In this document: positions 17,101 through 26,203 of the stretch, one piece after another
Numbering within the stretch: the stretch's first letter is position 1
Layout: each line of letters begins with the position of its first letter
Assembly: GCF_000422745.1 (NCBI RefSeq)
Contig: NZ_KE383914.1
Location: forward strand, 104,686-168,685
Direction of reading: 5' to 3'
DNA length: 64,000 bases
DNA from: Microbacterium gubbeenense DSM 15944
GTDB taxonomy: Bacteria > Actinomycetota > Actinomycetes > Actinomycetales > Microbacteriaceae
The notes under the pieces: model-generated
Seen by the model: only the letters and a program-made list of their open reading frames with translations
The model's database searches: none
Told to the model about the DNA's origin: nothing
Made by a program: the position numbers and the translations under genes

Positions 17101-17789
17101 GAGCTGGATCCCGCCGACGCGACGGCCTCGTCGAGCAGGGCCTTGTTCGTCTCGAGCGAGCGGCCGGGGACGAACAGGCTCGTGCTTCCGAGAACGAGAT
17201 TCGTGGCGCCCGCGCGGACCAGGTCCGGAATGACCTCGAGAGACACTCGCCCGTCGACCTGCAGGTCCACATTCAGGTCCTGCGCGTCGATGAGGGCGCG
17301 CAGCCGCCGGACCTTTTCGACCGCGTACGGCACCTGCTTCTCCGACTTGTCGGTCGCATAGCCAGGATTGATGAGCATCAGGCACACCGAGTCGACCCGC
17401 GGAAGGATGAACTCCAGCACCGACAACGACGTGGCGGGGTTCAGCGCTACGCCGACGCGGGCGCCGGCCTTCTTCGCGAGATTGATGAGGCGGTCCGCGT
17501 GGAGCGTGGTCTCCAGATGGAAGGTGACGCTCTCTGCGCCCAGGTCGAGCATCTCCGACACGTAGAACTCGTTGTCGACCGTCATGATGTGGGCGTCCAT
17601 CGTGAGGTCGGTGACGTCCCTCACCCGGCGCACCGTCTCCAGCCCGAGCGGCATGCTGGGGCTGAACTTGCCGTCGAGGATATCGACATGAAGGGCGTCG
17701 ACGCCGACTCGCTCGATCTCTTGGATCGTCGGTTGCAGGTTCGCGAGGTCTCCGCACATGATCGATGCGGAGTAAGTGATTGCTGCCAT
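17097..17789 (-). CDS. Ribulose-phosphate 3-epimerase family protein (Rpe/AlsE-like)
   Basis: 230 aa TIM-barrel epimerase. Metal ligands appear conserved: His34 and Asp36 (HVDILDG), His67 (DAHIM), Asp179 (QVDGR); Ser8 in YSASIM. The HLETTLHADRLI segment and INPGYATDKSEKQ, where ordinary Rpe has DPGFGGQ, place it away from housekeeping Rpe and nearer the AlsE-type hexulose-phosphate epimerases. First gene of the polyol operon, with AGGAAAGG upstream of its ATG. It would epimerise C3 of the ketose phosphate made by the SDR. Substrate is inferred only. Confidence 0.8.
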   Translation of the reverse strand: MAAITYSASIMCGDLANLQPTIQEIERVGVDALHVDILDGKFSPSMPLGLETVRRVRDVTDLTMDAHIMTVDNEFYVSEMLDLGAESVTFHLETTLHADRLINLAKKAGARVGVALNPATSLSVLEFILPRVDSVCLMLINPGYATDKSEKQVPYAVEKVRRLRALIDAQDLNVDLQVDGRVSLEVIPDLVRAGATNLVLGSTSLFVPGRSLETNKALLDEAVASAGSSS

Positions 17790-17893
17790 TGACGACCTTT
17801 CCTCCCAGATGGATGCCCGCGACCGCGCGAGGCATAAGCGAGACTACGAATCACAAATAGGTTGTTCAACGACGGGTTTATGACGGAATGGAG

Positions 17894-17899
17894 CATAAT
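17894..17899 (+). promoter_or_regulatory. -10 box before ROK regulator, probably leaderless
   Basis: CATAAT lies seven bases before GTG 17907. There is no Shine-Dalgarno for this GTG, so transcription and translation would start together. Confidence 0.4.
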
Positions 17900-17906
17900 T
17901 AGAAGC

Positions 17907-19172
17907 GTGAGCACCGTTGACCTGCCGACGTTGGCCTGGCCGGGCCCTGAGCCCACCGCCCAAGTCCTGACTGAAGACGTACTCAGCGCGCTGGCGAAAC
18001 GCATCGCGGATAACGGGTCCACGAGCAAGGCCGAGCTCGTCCGGCTCACGCGCCTTCCGCGTTCGACGGTGACGACGCATGTCGATTGGCTGTTGAATCG
18101 CGGCGTGATTGTGCGCGCTGCGGATAAGGGGCCGCTGCGCCGGGGCCGACCTGCGGACCACGTGGAGCTCAATGGCGAGATCGCGGCCGTGATCGCGATC
18201 GAAATGGGTGTGGTGAATACGACGGTGGCGCTCGTCGACCTTCGGGGGCGGATCCTTGCGCGCCACCGCGTTCGGCTCGCGACGGAGCAGGGCCCTGACC
18301 GGGCGCTCCGCTCGCTCGCCGATACCGTCGACGCGGTATTCACGGAGGCTCACGACGAGGGGCACGTCACGCCGCCTCGCTCGAGATGCGTCACATCCAT
18401 CGCCGTTCCGGCGCGGGTGGATTCGCGCACCCGATCCCCGATGCGGCCGACCGTGATCCCATCGTGGGACGGTTTCCCGATGGGGCAGATGCTGGAGACG
18501 CTCCTCGGGTGCCCCGCGCTGTTGGAGGACGACTGCAGTGTGCGCGCGGTCGGCGAGGCCGGACACCTCGGACCGGACTCGCTTCCGCTGATCGCGATAC
18601 AGCTGGGAACCGGAATCGGAGCGGGCATCGTCGACGGAAACGGCGACATCTTCCGCGGGGCGAACGGATCCGCCGGCGATGTCGGGCACATCCCGTGCAC
18701 CGGTGCTGAGGACGTTCTGTGCAACTGCGGCGCGCGCGGTTGTGTGGAGGCCGCCGCCGCGGTTCCGGCGATGCTGAAACGTTTGGAGGCGGCCGGTCTC
18801 GCCGATCACGATACCGATCTGCGCGGATCGGATCTGCTCGCGCACCTGCTGCGCGGCCGGGATCCGCACGTGACGCAGGTGGTTCGGGAAGGTGCCGAGA
18901 AGCTCGGCGAGGTCGTCGCGACGCTCTGCAACGTGCTCAATCCGCGGCGCGTCGTCATCACGAGCGCGCTGGCCTCAGTGAGCCATGACGTCCTCGCCGG
19001 TGTCCGCAGCGTCGTTTACGAGCGCGCACGCGCCTTGGCGACGAAGGATCTCGTCATCGACTACAGCACTCTGGGCGACGACGTCGGCATCGCTGGCGCC
19101 TACCTCATCGGACGCCGCTACTTGCTCGCCGCGACGAACATCAAGCAGCTTCGCGTCGCGCCGGCGGCGTAG
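17907..19172 (+). CDS. ROK-family transcriptional regulator of the polyol operon
   Basis: 421 aa from GTG 17907; in-frame ATGs at 17862 and 17880 are alternatives. The N-terminal winged helix (SALAKRIADNGSTSKAELVRLTRLPRSTVTTHVDWLLNRGVI) is followed by a ROK sugar-kinase-like domain with LPLIAIQLGTGIGAGIVDG, GANGSAGDVGHIPC and the zinc motif CNCGARGCVE. Such repressors are released by a sugar or sugar phosphate. It is divergent from the PTS polyol operon, so that operon is its likely target. The ATP-binding DxGxT loop is degenerate (IEMGVVNTTVAL), as usual for ROK repressors. Confidence 0.85.
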   Translation: MSTVDLPTLAWPGPEPTAQVLTEDVLSALAKRIADNGSTSKAELVRLTRLPRSTVTTHVDWLLNRGVIVRAADKGPLRRGRPADHVELNGEIAAVIAIEMGVVNTTVALVDLRGRILARHRVRLATEQGPDRALRSLADTVDAVFTEAHDEGHVTPPRSRCVTSIAVPARVDSRTRSPMRPTVIPSWDGFPMGQMLETLLGCPALLEDDCSVRAVGEAGHLGPDSLPLIAIQLGTGIGAGIVDGNGDIFRGANGSAGDVGHIPCTGAEDVLCNCGARGCVEAAAAVPAMLKRLEAAGLADHDTDLRGSDLLAHLLRGRDPHVTQVVREGAEKLGEVVATLCNVLNPRRVVITSALASVSHDVLAGVRSVVYERARALATKDLVIDYSTLGDDVGIAGAYLIGRRYLLAATNIKQLRVAPAA

Positions 19173-19210
19173 GAGCTTCGCCGAGAGCGTGACTGCAAGG
19201 AGCTCTGTCC

Positions 19211-20239
19211 CTACGCCCCCGAGCTCTCCCGCACGACGAGCGAGGGCTGCATCGTCACGGTGCGGTGGGTGTGCTCGTTCGGTGTGAGGATCTCCTCGAG
19301 CAGCAGAGCGGCCGCGGTCAGCCCCATGTCGTGGCCGGGCTGGGCGACGGAGGAGATGGGCACGGTGTTGTCGTGCGCGAAGTGGTTGTTGTCGTGGCCG
19401 ATGACCGCGATGTCGCGCGGCACGTCGATGCCGTGCACCTGGAGGGCATGGATCGCTCCCGCCGCGAGCGCGTCGGCCGCGGCGATCAGCCCATCGGGTC
19501 GCGATCTCGCGCTGCGAGCTGCGAGCTCATCGCCCAGCTCCGTCCCGCCGCGCATCGTGATGCGTTCGGTCTCGACGATCTCGAGGTTTACACCGGGCGT
19601 CTCCGCAACCGCGCGCTCGGCCCCGCGCAGTCGCGCGGCGACGGCGCTGAGGCTGAAGGGTCCGCCGGAGAAGACGAGCTTCTTGCGTCCGTTCTCGATC
19701 AGGTGGCGCGCGGCGATGTAGCCGCCGTACTCGTCGTCGTTCACGACGCCGCAGGAGTCGCCCTCGCCGGGCCAGTTGACGAACACGAGGGGCGTGCCGC
19801 GGCTGCGCACGGCGAGCGCGGCATCGAGCGGCGCGTCGAGCGGCGCGAGGATGAGCCCGCTCAGCTGCGACTCCTCGAACAGCGACAGGTGCTGGTTCTG
19901 CTTGTCGAAGTCGACGTCGCTGTTGGCGAGCACGAGTTGGCGGGACTGCTCGTCGAGGCCTGCCTCGATTCCGCGGGTGATGTCGAGGAAGAAGGAGTTG
20001 CCCAGGTCGACGACGACGAACCCGACGGTGTGCGACCGGCCGACGGCGAGGCGTCGTGCCGCGTCGTTGCGCACGAAGCCGAGTTCGCTGATCGCGTTCT
20101 CGACGCGCTCGCGGGTCGAGTCGGTGACGACCGACGGGTTGTTCAGCACGTTCGAGACCGTCCCCATCGACACGCTGGCGTGCTGCGCGACGTCCTTCAT
20201 CGACGGCCGGCCGGAGTTCGAGTGCTTCATGATCATCAC
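19211..20239 (-). CDS. LacI-family repressor of the rhamnoside locus
   Basis: 342 aa. The N-terminal HTH (MKDVAQHASVSMGTVSNVLNNPSVV, about 14-38) is followed by the hinge RRLAVGRSHTVGFVV and a periplasmic-binding-like effector domain (SGLILAPLDAP, FVNWPGEGDSCGVVNDDEYGG, DGLIAAADALAAGAIHALQ, DIAVIGHDNN). Start GTG 20239 or the ATGs at residues 2 and 4. It is divergent from the ABC importer/GH78 operon; two identical-type palindromes (20272-20285, 20294-20307) fill the space between. Effector probably rhamnose or a rhamnoside (inferred). Confidence 0.9.
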   Translation of the reverse strand: MMIMKHSNSGRPSMKDVAQHASVSMGTVSNVLNNPSVVTDSTRERVENAISELGFVRNDAARRLAVGRSHTVGFVVVDLGNSFFLDITRGIEAGLDEQSRQLVLANSDVDFDKQNQHLSLFEESQLSGLILAPLDAPLDAALAVRSRGTPLVFVNWPGEGDSCGVVNDDEYGGYIAARHLIENGRKKLVFSGGPFSLSAVAARLRGAERAVAETPGVNLEIVETERITMRGGTELGDELAARSARSRPDGLIAAADALAAGAIHALQVHGIDVPRDIAVIGHDNNHFAHDNTVPISSVAQPGHDMGLTAAALLLEEILTPNEHTHRTVTMQPSLVVRESSGA

Positions 20240-20265
20240 ATTCTGTCTCGGATTTGCGTGCGCGC

Positions 20266-20294
20266 TTGCAATTGAATCGCTTCAAGCTTAGCGT
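20266..20294 (+). promoter_or_regulatory. Promoter of rhamnoside ABC operon
   Basis: -35 TTGCAA (20266-20271), 17-bp spacer, -10 TAGCGT (20289-20294). Operator O1 fills the spacer and O2 starts at the last base of the -10, a layout giving tight repression. Confidence 0.55.
20272..20285. promoter_or_regulatory. LacI operator O1
   Basis: TTGAATCGCTTCAA, a near-perfect palindrome of LacI type with central CG. Same motif at 20294-20307 and 26204-26217. Confidence 0.7.
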
Positions 20295-20307
20295 TGAACC
20301 GCTTCAA
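20294..20307. promoter_or_regulatory. LacI operator O2
   Basis: TTGAACCGCTTCAA; centre-to-centre distance to O1 is 22 bp, two helical turns, so two dimers would sit on the same face. Confidence 0.7.
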
Positions 20308-20348
20308 ACCATACGCGGCCGGGTAGGACCGCGAATCAAGGAGGATTC

Positions 20349-21641
20349 ATGAGACTCACGCGCAAGACCCTGACGCGAGGTGCAATGGTCGCCGTCGCCG
20401 GCACATCGGCGTTCGCGCTGATGGCCTGCTCGGGCGGCGGAGGCGGCGCTGCGAGCGCCGATTCGCTGTCGGTGCTCGTCAACGTCGAGAACGCCGAGGT
20501 CCCCGCCGTGCTCGACACCCTCGCCGCCGGCGCGTGCTCGGAGCAGGCCGAGGCCATGCCGGTCGAGATCGAGACGACCCCACAGACGAACCTCGACCAG
20601 CAGCTGCAGCTGCAGGCCGGCCAGGATGCCCTCCCGGTGCTGTTCTCCGCGGGCAACGCTCCGTCGCTGACCGCCGAGCTCGCCGAGGCCGGCCACGTCG
20701 CCGACTTCGAGAAGGTCCTCGGTGACCTCGGCATCGCCGACCAGATCGAGCCCGCCGCGGTCTCGACGATCGAGAGCCTCTACGGCGGATTCAACGCCCT
20801 GCCGTTCGAATACAACGTTGAGGGCATTTGGTACAACAAACAGCTCTTCGCCGACAACGGCATCGACGAGCCGCAGACGTTCGATGACATGGTCACGGCC
20901 GCCGAGACGCTGAACGCCGCGGGCGTGCAGCCGTTCTCCGCGAGCGGCGAGCAGGGCTGGCGCATCACCCGCCTCATCTCGAGCTACATCTTCCGCGACC
21001 TCGGCCCCGACGCGATGCAGAAGGTGGCCGACGGCGAGGCCGAGCTCACCGATCCCGAGTACGTCGCGGCCGCGCAGGCGATCGCCGACCTCGGCGCCGA
21101 GGGCTGGTTCGGCAAGGGCGTCGGCTCGATCGACATGGCGACCAGCGAGAACCAGTTCCTCAACGGATCCGCCGCGATGTTCTACATGGGCAGCTGGTTC
21201 CTCAGCGGCCTGAACGACCCCGAGATGAACCAGATCGGCGTCGAGAACGTCGGCTTCATGCCGTTCCCCGGCGTCGAGGGCGGCGCGGGCGACCGCTCGC
21301 AGCTCGCCGCCAACGTCGGCCTGCCGCTGACGATGAACGCGAACCTCGTGAACGACGACACGACCGGCTGGCTCGAGTGCATCGTCGAGAACTACGGCTC
21401 GACCGCCCTCGAGCAGGAGAACCGCGTGTCCGGTTTCACGCTCAACGAAGAGGTCGCCGACGTTCCCGAGCTCACCAGCATGGTGCAGGAGCAGGTTGCC
21501 GAGACAGAGACGACCGTGCTCTGGTTCGAGGCGCTGTTCTCGGCCGAGGCGACGACGACCAGCCAGCGCAACGCCGCCCCCCTCGTGACCGGATCCATCT
21601 CCGCTGAGGAGTTCATGGAACTGGTTCAGGCCGACATCTGA
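20349..21641 (+). CDS. Sugar ABC transporter substrate-binding lipoprotein
   Basis: 430 aa, extracellular solute-binding family 1 fold. Lipobox LMAC with Cys27, followed by a Gly-rich linker. The mature domain has typical SBP1 stretches: DALPVLFSAGNAP, ALPFEYNVEGIWYNKQLFADNGIDEPQTFDDMVTAAE (split across lobes) and NGSAAMFYMGSWF. ATG 20349 has AAGGAGG six bases upstream. First gene of an operon with two permeases and a GH78 rhamnosidase, so the ligand is probably rhamnose or a rhamnosyl oligosaccharide. A strong hairpin follows the stop. Confidence 0.92.
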   Translation: MRLTRKTLTRGAMVAVAGTSAFALMACSGGGGGAASADSLSVLVNVENAEVPAVLDTLAAGACSEQAEAMPVEIETTPQTNLDQQLQLQAGQDALPVLFSAGNAPSLTAELAEAGHVADFEKVLGDLGIADQIEPAAVSTIESLYGGFNALPFEYNVEGIWYNKQLFADNGIDEPQTFDDMVTAAETLNAAGVQPFSASGEQGWRITRLISSYIFRDLGPDAMQKVADGEAELTDPEYVAAAQAIADLGAEGWFGKGVGSIDMATSENQFLNGSAAMFYMGSWFLSGLNDPEMNQIGVENVGFMPFPGVEGGAGDRSQLAANVGLPLTMNANLVNDDTTGWLECIVENYGSTALEQENRVSGFTLNEEVADVPELTSMVQEQVAETETTVLWFEALFSAEATTTSQRNAAPLVTGSISAEEFMELVQADI

Positions 21642-21646
21642 TCCGC

Positions 21647-21675
21647 GTGTGGGCGGCGGGACACGCCGCCCACAC
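21647..21675 (+). other. Intercistronic stem-loop after the binding-protein gene
   Basis: gtgtgggcggcg, 5-base loop, cgccgcccacac: a perfect 12-bp stem six bases past the stop codon and before the permease ribosome site. It likely protects the binding-protein mRNA or attenuates readthrough. Confidence 0.6.
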
Positions 21676-21696
21676 CGGCTGGAGGAGATATCCCGG

Positions 21697-22590
21697 ATGA
21701 AGAACATTCTCGGTGACAGGCGAGCGGCGTTCGTGCTGCTCGCGCCTGCGCTCATCATCTACTCGGTGATCATGCTGGTGCCCGTCGTGGTGTCGCTCGG
21801 TTACACCGTGTTCGAGGGCAACGCGATCAGCGGCTTCGAGTTCGTCGGCGTCGACAACTTCGTGCGCCTCATCGGCGATACCAGGGCGCACGAGGCGCTC
21901 CTGTTCACCCTCAAGTACGCGCTCGTCGTGACAGTCGGGCAGGTTGTCGTCGGCTACCTCCTGTCGCTGCTGTACGTGTTCGGGCTGAAGCGAGCGTCCG
22001 GTGTTGTGCGCACGCTCGTGTTCTTCCCGATCGTGATGCCCACGGTCGCCGTCGCGCTGCTGTTCCAACAGCTGTTCTCGATCGCCCCGACCGAGGGCGT
22101 CGTCAACTCGATGCTCTCGGGCTTCGGCGGTGTGCCCGTCGACTGGTTCGGCGACGGTGGCAGCGCCTTCGTCGTGATCGCAATCATGGACATCTGGCGC
22201 TCGATGGGCTTCTACGGCGTGCTGCTGTACGCCGGCCTCGTCGACATTCCGGAGGACGTGCTCGAATCGGCGCGCATCGACGGCGCGAGCGGCTGGAAGC
22301 TCGTGCGCCACATCGTGATTCCGCTGTCGCTCCCGGTGCTGATCTCATCGGTCATCTTCTCCATCAACGGCACGCTCAAGGTCTTCGACAGCGTGATGGC
22401 GCTGACCTCAGGCGGGCCCGGAACGAGCACCAGCCCCCTGACGATCTCCGTGTTCGACCACGCCTTCACCTACGGCGAGTACGGCTACGGATCCACCCTT
22501 GCAATGCTGCTGACGATCATCTGTCTCATCGTGACGATCTTCGTCTTCCGCGGCTCGCGGCGTGACCTGACGAAGGACGGCTCCCGATGA
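21697..22590 (+). CDS. Sugar ABC transporter permease (MalF-type)
   Basis: 297 aa with six membrane helices beginning AAFVLLAPALIIYSVIMLVPVVVSL. The EAA loop that contacts the ATPase reads DVLESARIDGASGWKLVRHIVIP (about 187-209). ATG 21697 has GGAGGAGA upstream; the longer frame covers the intercistronic hairpin and is rejected. Overlaps the second permease by ATGA. No ATPase is encoded in the operon, so it would use a shared ATPase such as an MsiK-type protein elsewhere (known for actinobacterial CUT1 importers). Confidence 0.9.
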   Translation: MKNILGDRRAAFVLLAPALIIYSVIMLVPVVVSLGYTVFEGNAISGFEFVGVDNFVRLIGDTRAHEALLFTLKYALVVTVGQVVVGYLLSLLYVFGLKRASGVVRTLVFFPIVMPTVAVALLFQQLFSIAPTEGVVNSMLSGFGGVPVDWFGDGGSAFVVIAIMDIWRSMGFYGVLLYAGLVDIPEDVLESARIDGASGWKLVRHIVIPLSLPVLISSVIFSINGTLKVFDSVMALTSGGPGTSTSPLTISVFDHAFTYGEYGYGSTLAMLLTIICLIVTIFVFRGSRRDLTKDGSR

Positions 22591-23501
22591 ATACGACGCA
22601 GTCCACCCGCATGATGACGACCTCAGGATCGCGCGACAAACGGATCCGCGTGCCGCGCCGCCGTCAGCGTGCCCGCGTGCGCCTGCGCCGCGCTCCGCTC
22701 TGGATCGCGGTCGCCGCGCTGCTCGTTATCGTCGGCTACCCGCTCGTCTGGCTCTTCCTCGGATCCTTCAAGTCGCAGCGCGAGTTCCTCGAGGAACCGA
22801 CGTGGGCGCTTCCGCAGGAATGGAGCTTCGAGAACTACGCCACCGCATGGGACACCGCCGGTCTCGGCTCTGCCCTGCTCAACAGCACGGTGACCGTCGT
22901 GCCCGCGCTGTTCTGCATGCTGCTGTTCGGCACGGCCGCGGCTTTCGCACTCGAGGTGCTCGTCTGGAAGGGGCGGGGCGCCGTGCTCATGATCTTCCTC
23001 GCGGGCATCATGGTGCCGGCCCAGATGATCCTGCTGCCGCTTTTCAGCGCGTACTTCCAGACCGGCCTCACGGGCTCGCTCTGGCCGCTGTTCCTGACAT
23101 ATACCGCTACCGGCATGCCCTTGACCGTGTTCCTCATGGCGACCTACTTCCGAGCGATTCCCCGCGAGGTCTTCGAGGCGGCCACGCTCGATGGCGCATC
23201 CATCTACCGGCAGTTCTTCTCGATCGCCGTGCCGATGATGCGCAACGGTCTGTTCACGGTCGGGCTGGTGCAGTTCTTCTTCTTCTGGAACGACCTGCTC
23301 ATCTCGCTGACCTTCGCGAACTCGGGCAAGCTCCGCACGCTCCAGGTCGCGCTCCTGAACTTCAACGGCGACTTCGGCACGACCCAGTACGGACCGCTCT
23401 TCGCGGCCGTCAGCATCAACGTATTCGCGCTGCTGGCCATCTACCTCGTGCTCAACCAGAGCATTCAGAAGGGCTTGACGGCCGGCGCCGTCAAGGGGTG
23501 A
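22587..23501 (+). CDS. Sugar ABC transporter permease (MalG-type)
   Basis: 304 aa; an unusually long Arg-rich N-terminus (about 35 residues) precedes six helices. The EAA loop is EVFEAATLDGASIYRQFFSIAVPMM (about 192-216), typical of MalG partners. The alternative start at the second Met pair (near residue 9) would shorten the basic tail. Coupled by ATGA to the upstream permease and 23 bp before the rhamnosidase gene. Confidence 0.9.
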   Translation: MNTTQSTRMMTTSGSRDKRIRVPRRRQRARVRLRRAPLWIAVAALLVIVGYPLVWLFLGSFKSQREFLEEPTWALPQEWSFENYATAWDTAGLGSALLNSTVTVVPALFCMLLFGTAAAFALEVLVWKGRGAVLMIFLAGIMVPAQMILLPLFSAYFQTGLTGSLWPLFLTYTATGMPLTVFLMATYFRAIPREVFEAATLDGASIYRQFFSIAVPMMRNGLFTVGLVQFFFFWNDLLISLTFANSGKLRTLQVALLNFNGDFGTTQYGPLFAAVSINVFALLAIYLVLNQSIQKGLTAGAVKG

Positions 23502-23524
23502 CCGGCGTGCAGAGAGGATCAACA

Positions 23525-26089
23525 ATGCGCGTGAGTGCGCTGCGTTTCGAACAGGCGGACGACGCGATGGGAATCGGCGTCAGCGCGCCGCGGCTCAGCT
23601 GGCGGATCGAGGCCGCGCCGGGGTGGCGCCAGGCCGAGTGGGAAACGGAAGTCTCCCGCGGGTCAGATGTCACGACCGCGCGCCGATCGGGCGCCGATCA
23701 GGTGCTCGTCGCCTGGCCTTTCGCCCCGCTCGCATCGCGAGAGCGCGCGGACGTCAGGGTGCGCGTGCGCGGATCCGACGGAACCTGGTCGGCGTGGAGC
23801 GAGTCCGCGACGGTCGAGGCGGGATTGCTCAGCGCCGACGACTGGAGCGCCCGGCCGGTTGGACCCGGATGGGATGAAGAGCCGGACACCGAGCGCCCCG
23901 CATCGCTCGTGCGCCGCGAGTTCTCCCTGACCGGTGACGTGTCGAGCGCGCGCCTGTACGTATCAGCGCACGGGCTCGCCGAGGTCGAGATCAACGGCCA
24001 GCGAGTCGGCGACCACGAGCTCACCCCGGGCTGGACCGTGTACGACGAGCGACTCGTGTACTGGACGTTCGACGTGACCGAGCACCTGACGCCGGGCGAC
24101 AACGCGATCGGCGCGTGGCTCGGCGACGGCTGGTACCGCGGGCGACTCGGCTTCAACGGCGGGTACCGCGACCTGTACGGCACCGACCAGTCGCTCATCG
24201 CGCAGCTCGAGGTCACTCTCACGGACGGATCCGTCGTCACGGTCGCGACCGACCGCGACTGGACGGCGGCGCCCAGCCCCATCCTCGTGTCGGGCCTGTA
24301 CGACGGCGAACAGTATGACGCGCGCGCCGAGATCGCCGGGTGGTCTTCGCCGGGCGAGGTCGCGGGCGATTGGTCACCCGTGGCCATCGGCCAGAGAGAT
24401 CCGGCCACGCTCGTCGCGCCCGTGCTGCCGCCCGTGCGCGTCACCGAGGAGCTTTCGCCCGCCCAGATCACGCGGCTCGACGACGGCGGTCACCTGATCG
24501 ACTTCGGGCAGAATCTCGTCGGCCGTCTCCGCATCTCCGTCGACGGGCCCGAGGGGCATCGCGTCGAACTGCGCCATGCCGAGGTGCTCGAGCACGGCGA
24601 GCTCGGGGTCCGCCCGCTGCGGCTCGCGGCGGCGCACGACGTGCTGACCCTCGACGGTCGCGGGCCCCGCACGTGGGAGCCCCGCTTCACGTTCCACGGG
24701 TTCCGATACGCCACCGTGCACGGCGTCACCGAGCTTGCGGACAGCGACGTCGTCGCGCGCGTGATGCACAGCGACATGCGCCGCACCGGCCAGTTCCGCA
24801 GCTCGAATGCCGAGCTCGACCGGCTGCACGAGAACGTGGTGTGGGGCATGCGCGGCAACTTCGTGAGCATTCCCACCGACTGCCCGCAGCGCGACGAGCG
24901 ATTGGGCTGGACGGGCGACATCCAGGTGTTCGCTCCGACCGCCTCATTCCTCTTCGACAGCGCCGGGTTCATCGAGAACTGGCTCGCCGATGTGGCGATC
25001 GAGCAGCTCGACGACGGCACCGTGCCGTGGTTCGTCCCGACGATCCCGGGCGGCCCCACCTGGACGCCGATCAGGACCGGTGCCGTCTGGGGGGATGTCG
25101 CTGTGCTGACGCCGCTGACCCTGCACGAGAGGTTCGGTGACGAGCACGTGCTCGAGGCGCAGTTCGACAGCGCCACGGCCTGGGTCGAGCGGATGATCCG
25201 CGAGGCGGGGCCCAGCAGACTCTGGCGTTCCGGGCACCAGCTGGGCGATTGGCTGGATCCGGCCGCGCCCCCGCACGATCCGGCCGCTGGGCGCACCGAC
25301 AGGTTCCTCGTCGCGCAGGCCTACTTCTCGTACTCGACGAGCCGAATGGCGGAGTTCGCGCACGCGGTCGGACGCACGCTCGAGGCGGACCGGTACACGC
25401 GGATCGCCAGCGAGGCGCGCGATGTATTCCGTGCGGAGTATGTGTTGCCGGGTGGGCTCCTCGCCAGCGATGCGCAGGCGGCCTATGCGCTCGCGATCCG
25501 ATTCGGTCTGCTCTCGGCCGACGAGCGCGCCGCGGCAGGCGATCGCCTCGCCGAGCTCGTGCGTGAGGCGGGCAACCGCATCGCGACCGGCTTCGCCGGC
25601 ACTCCGGTGATCTCCGACGCGCTGACCGACACCGGACACCTCGACACCGCATACGACCTCCTGCTCGAGACCGAGTGCCCGTCCTGGCTGTACACGGTGC
25701 GCATGGGCGGCACGACGATCTGGGAGCGCTGGGACTCGATGATGCCGGACGGCACCGTCAACCCGGGCGACATGACGTCGTTCAACCACTACGCGCTGGG
25801 GTCGGTCGCCGATTGGATGCACCGGGTGATCGGCGGGCTCTCGCCGGCCGCGCCCGGGTATCAGCGCGTGCTCTGGGCGCCGCAGCCGGGGGGCGGTCTC
25901 GATCACGCCGAGGTCTCGTTCGACTCGCCGTACGGCGAGATCACCGGATCCTGGCGGCGGGAGGCGGACGGCATCCGCTACGCGCTCGAGACGCCGACGG
26001 GCGTCGACGCGATCGTCCGGCTGCCGGGTGCGAACGACGAGGCGCTTCCTCCCGGATCCTCGCTCGAGCGGTTCGTCCCGACCGCCTGA
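23525..26089 (+). CDS. Alpha-L-rhamnosidase, GH78
   Basis: 854 aa without a signal peptide, hence cytoplasmic: cleaves imported L-rhamnosides. N-terminal beta domains start RVSALRFEQADDAMGIGVSAPRLSW; the (alpha/alpha)6 catalytic domain carries DCPQRDERLGWTGDIQ at 452-467 (acid residue region, Asp452, Asp457, Glu458, Asp465) and GGTTIWERWDSM with Glu734, the second conserved acid of GH78. The C-terminal beta-sandwich ends at FVPTA. ATG 23525 has GAGAGGA upstream; the longer frame lies inside the permease gene. Its position after the importer marks the locus as a rhamnoside-use operon. Followed by a terminator. Confidence 0.93.
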   Translation: MRVSALRFEQADDAMGIGVSAPRLSWRIEAAPGWRQAEWETEVSRGSDVTTARRSGADQVLVAWPFAPLASRERADVRVRVRGSDGTWSAWSESATVEAGLLSADDWSARPVGPGWDEEPDTERPASLVRREFSLTGDVSSARLYVSAHGLAEVEINGQRVGDHELTPGWTVYDERLVYWTFDVTEHLTPGDNAIGAWLGDGWYRGRLGFNGGYRDLYGTDQSLIAQLEVTLTDGSVVTVATDRDWTAAPSPILVSGLYDGEQYDARAEIAGWSSPGEVAGDWSPVAIGQRDPATLVAPVLPPVRVTEELSPAQITRLDDGGHLIDFGQNLVGRLRISVDGPEGHRVELRHAEVLEHGELGVRPLRLAAAHDVLTLDGRGPRTWEPRFTFHGFRYATVHGVTELADSDVVARVMHSDMRRTGQFRSSNAELDRLHENVVWGMRGNFVSIPTDCPQRDERLGWTGDIQVFAPTASFLFDSAGFIENWLADVAIEQLDDGTVPWFVPTIPGGPTWTPIRTGAVWGDVAVLTPLTLHERFGDEHVLEAQFDSATAWVERMIREAGPSRLWRSGHQLGDWLDPAAPPHDPAAGRTDRFLVAQAYFSYSTSRMAEFAHAVGRTLEADRYTRIASEARDVFRAEYVLPGGLLASDAQAAYALAIRFGLLSADERAAAGDRLAELVREAGNRIATGFAGTPVISDALTDTGHLDTAYDLLLETECPSWLYTVRMGGTTIWERWDSMMPDGTVNPGDMTSFNHYALGSVADWMHRVIGGLSPAAPGYQRVLWAPQPGGGLDHAEVSFDSPYGEITGSWRREADGIRYALETPTGVDAIVRLPGANDEALPPGSSLERFVPTA

Positions 26090-26101
26090 GTGCGTCGCTG
26101 A

Positions 26102-26140
26102 AAACGCTGCCCCCCCCGGCCCACCGGGGGGGCAGCGTTT
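26102..26140 (+). terminator. Intrinsic terminator of the rhamnoside operon
   Basis: aaacgctgc plus a run of C on the left, ccca loop region, G run plus gcagcgttt on the right, ending in TTT. Starts 13 bases after the rhamnosidase stop. Confidence 0.85.
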
Positions 26141-26203
26141 CTGCGTGGCCCGACTGCCTGAATGGCGCTTCCATGCGAATCATGTAAGGTCTCGATCCGG
26201 CGC

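Noticed and set aside
17790-17906. Possible riboswitch in the leader of the polyol operon
   Set aside because: The gap is short and shows no conserved riboswitch core; a ROK operator is more likely.
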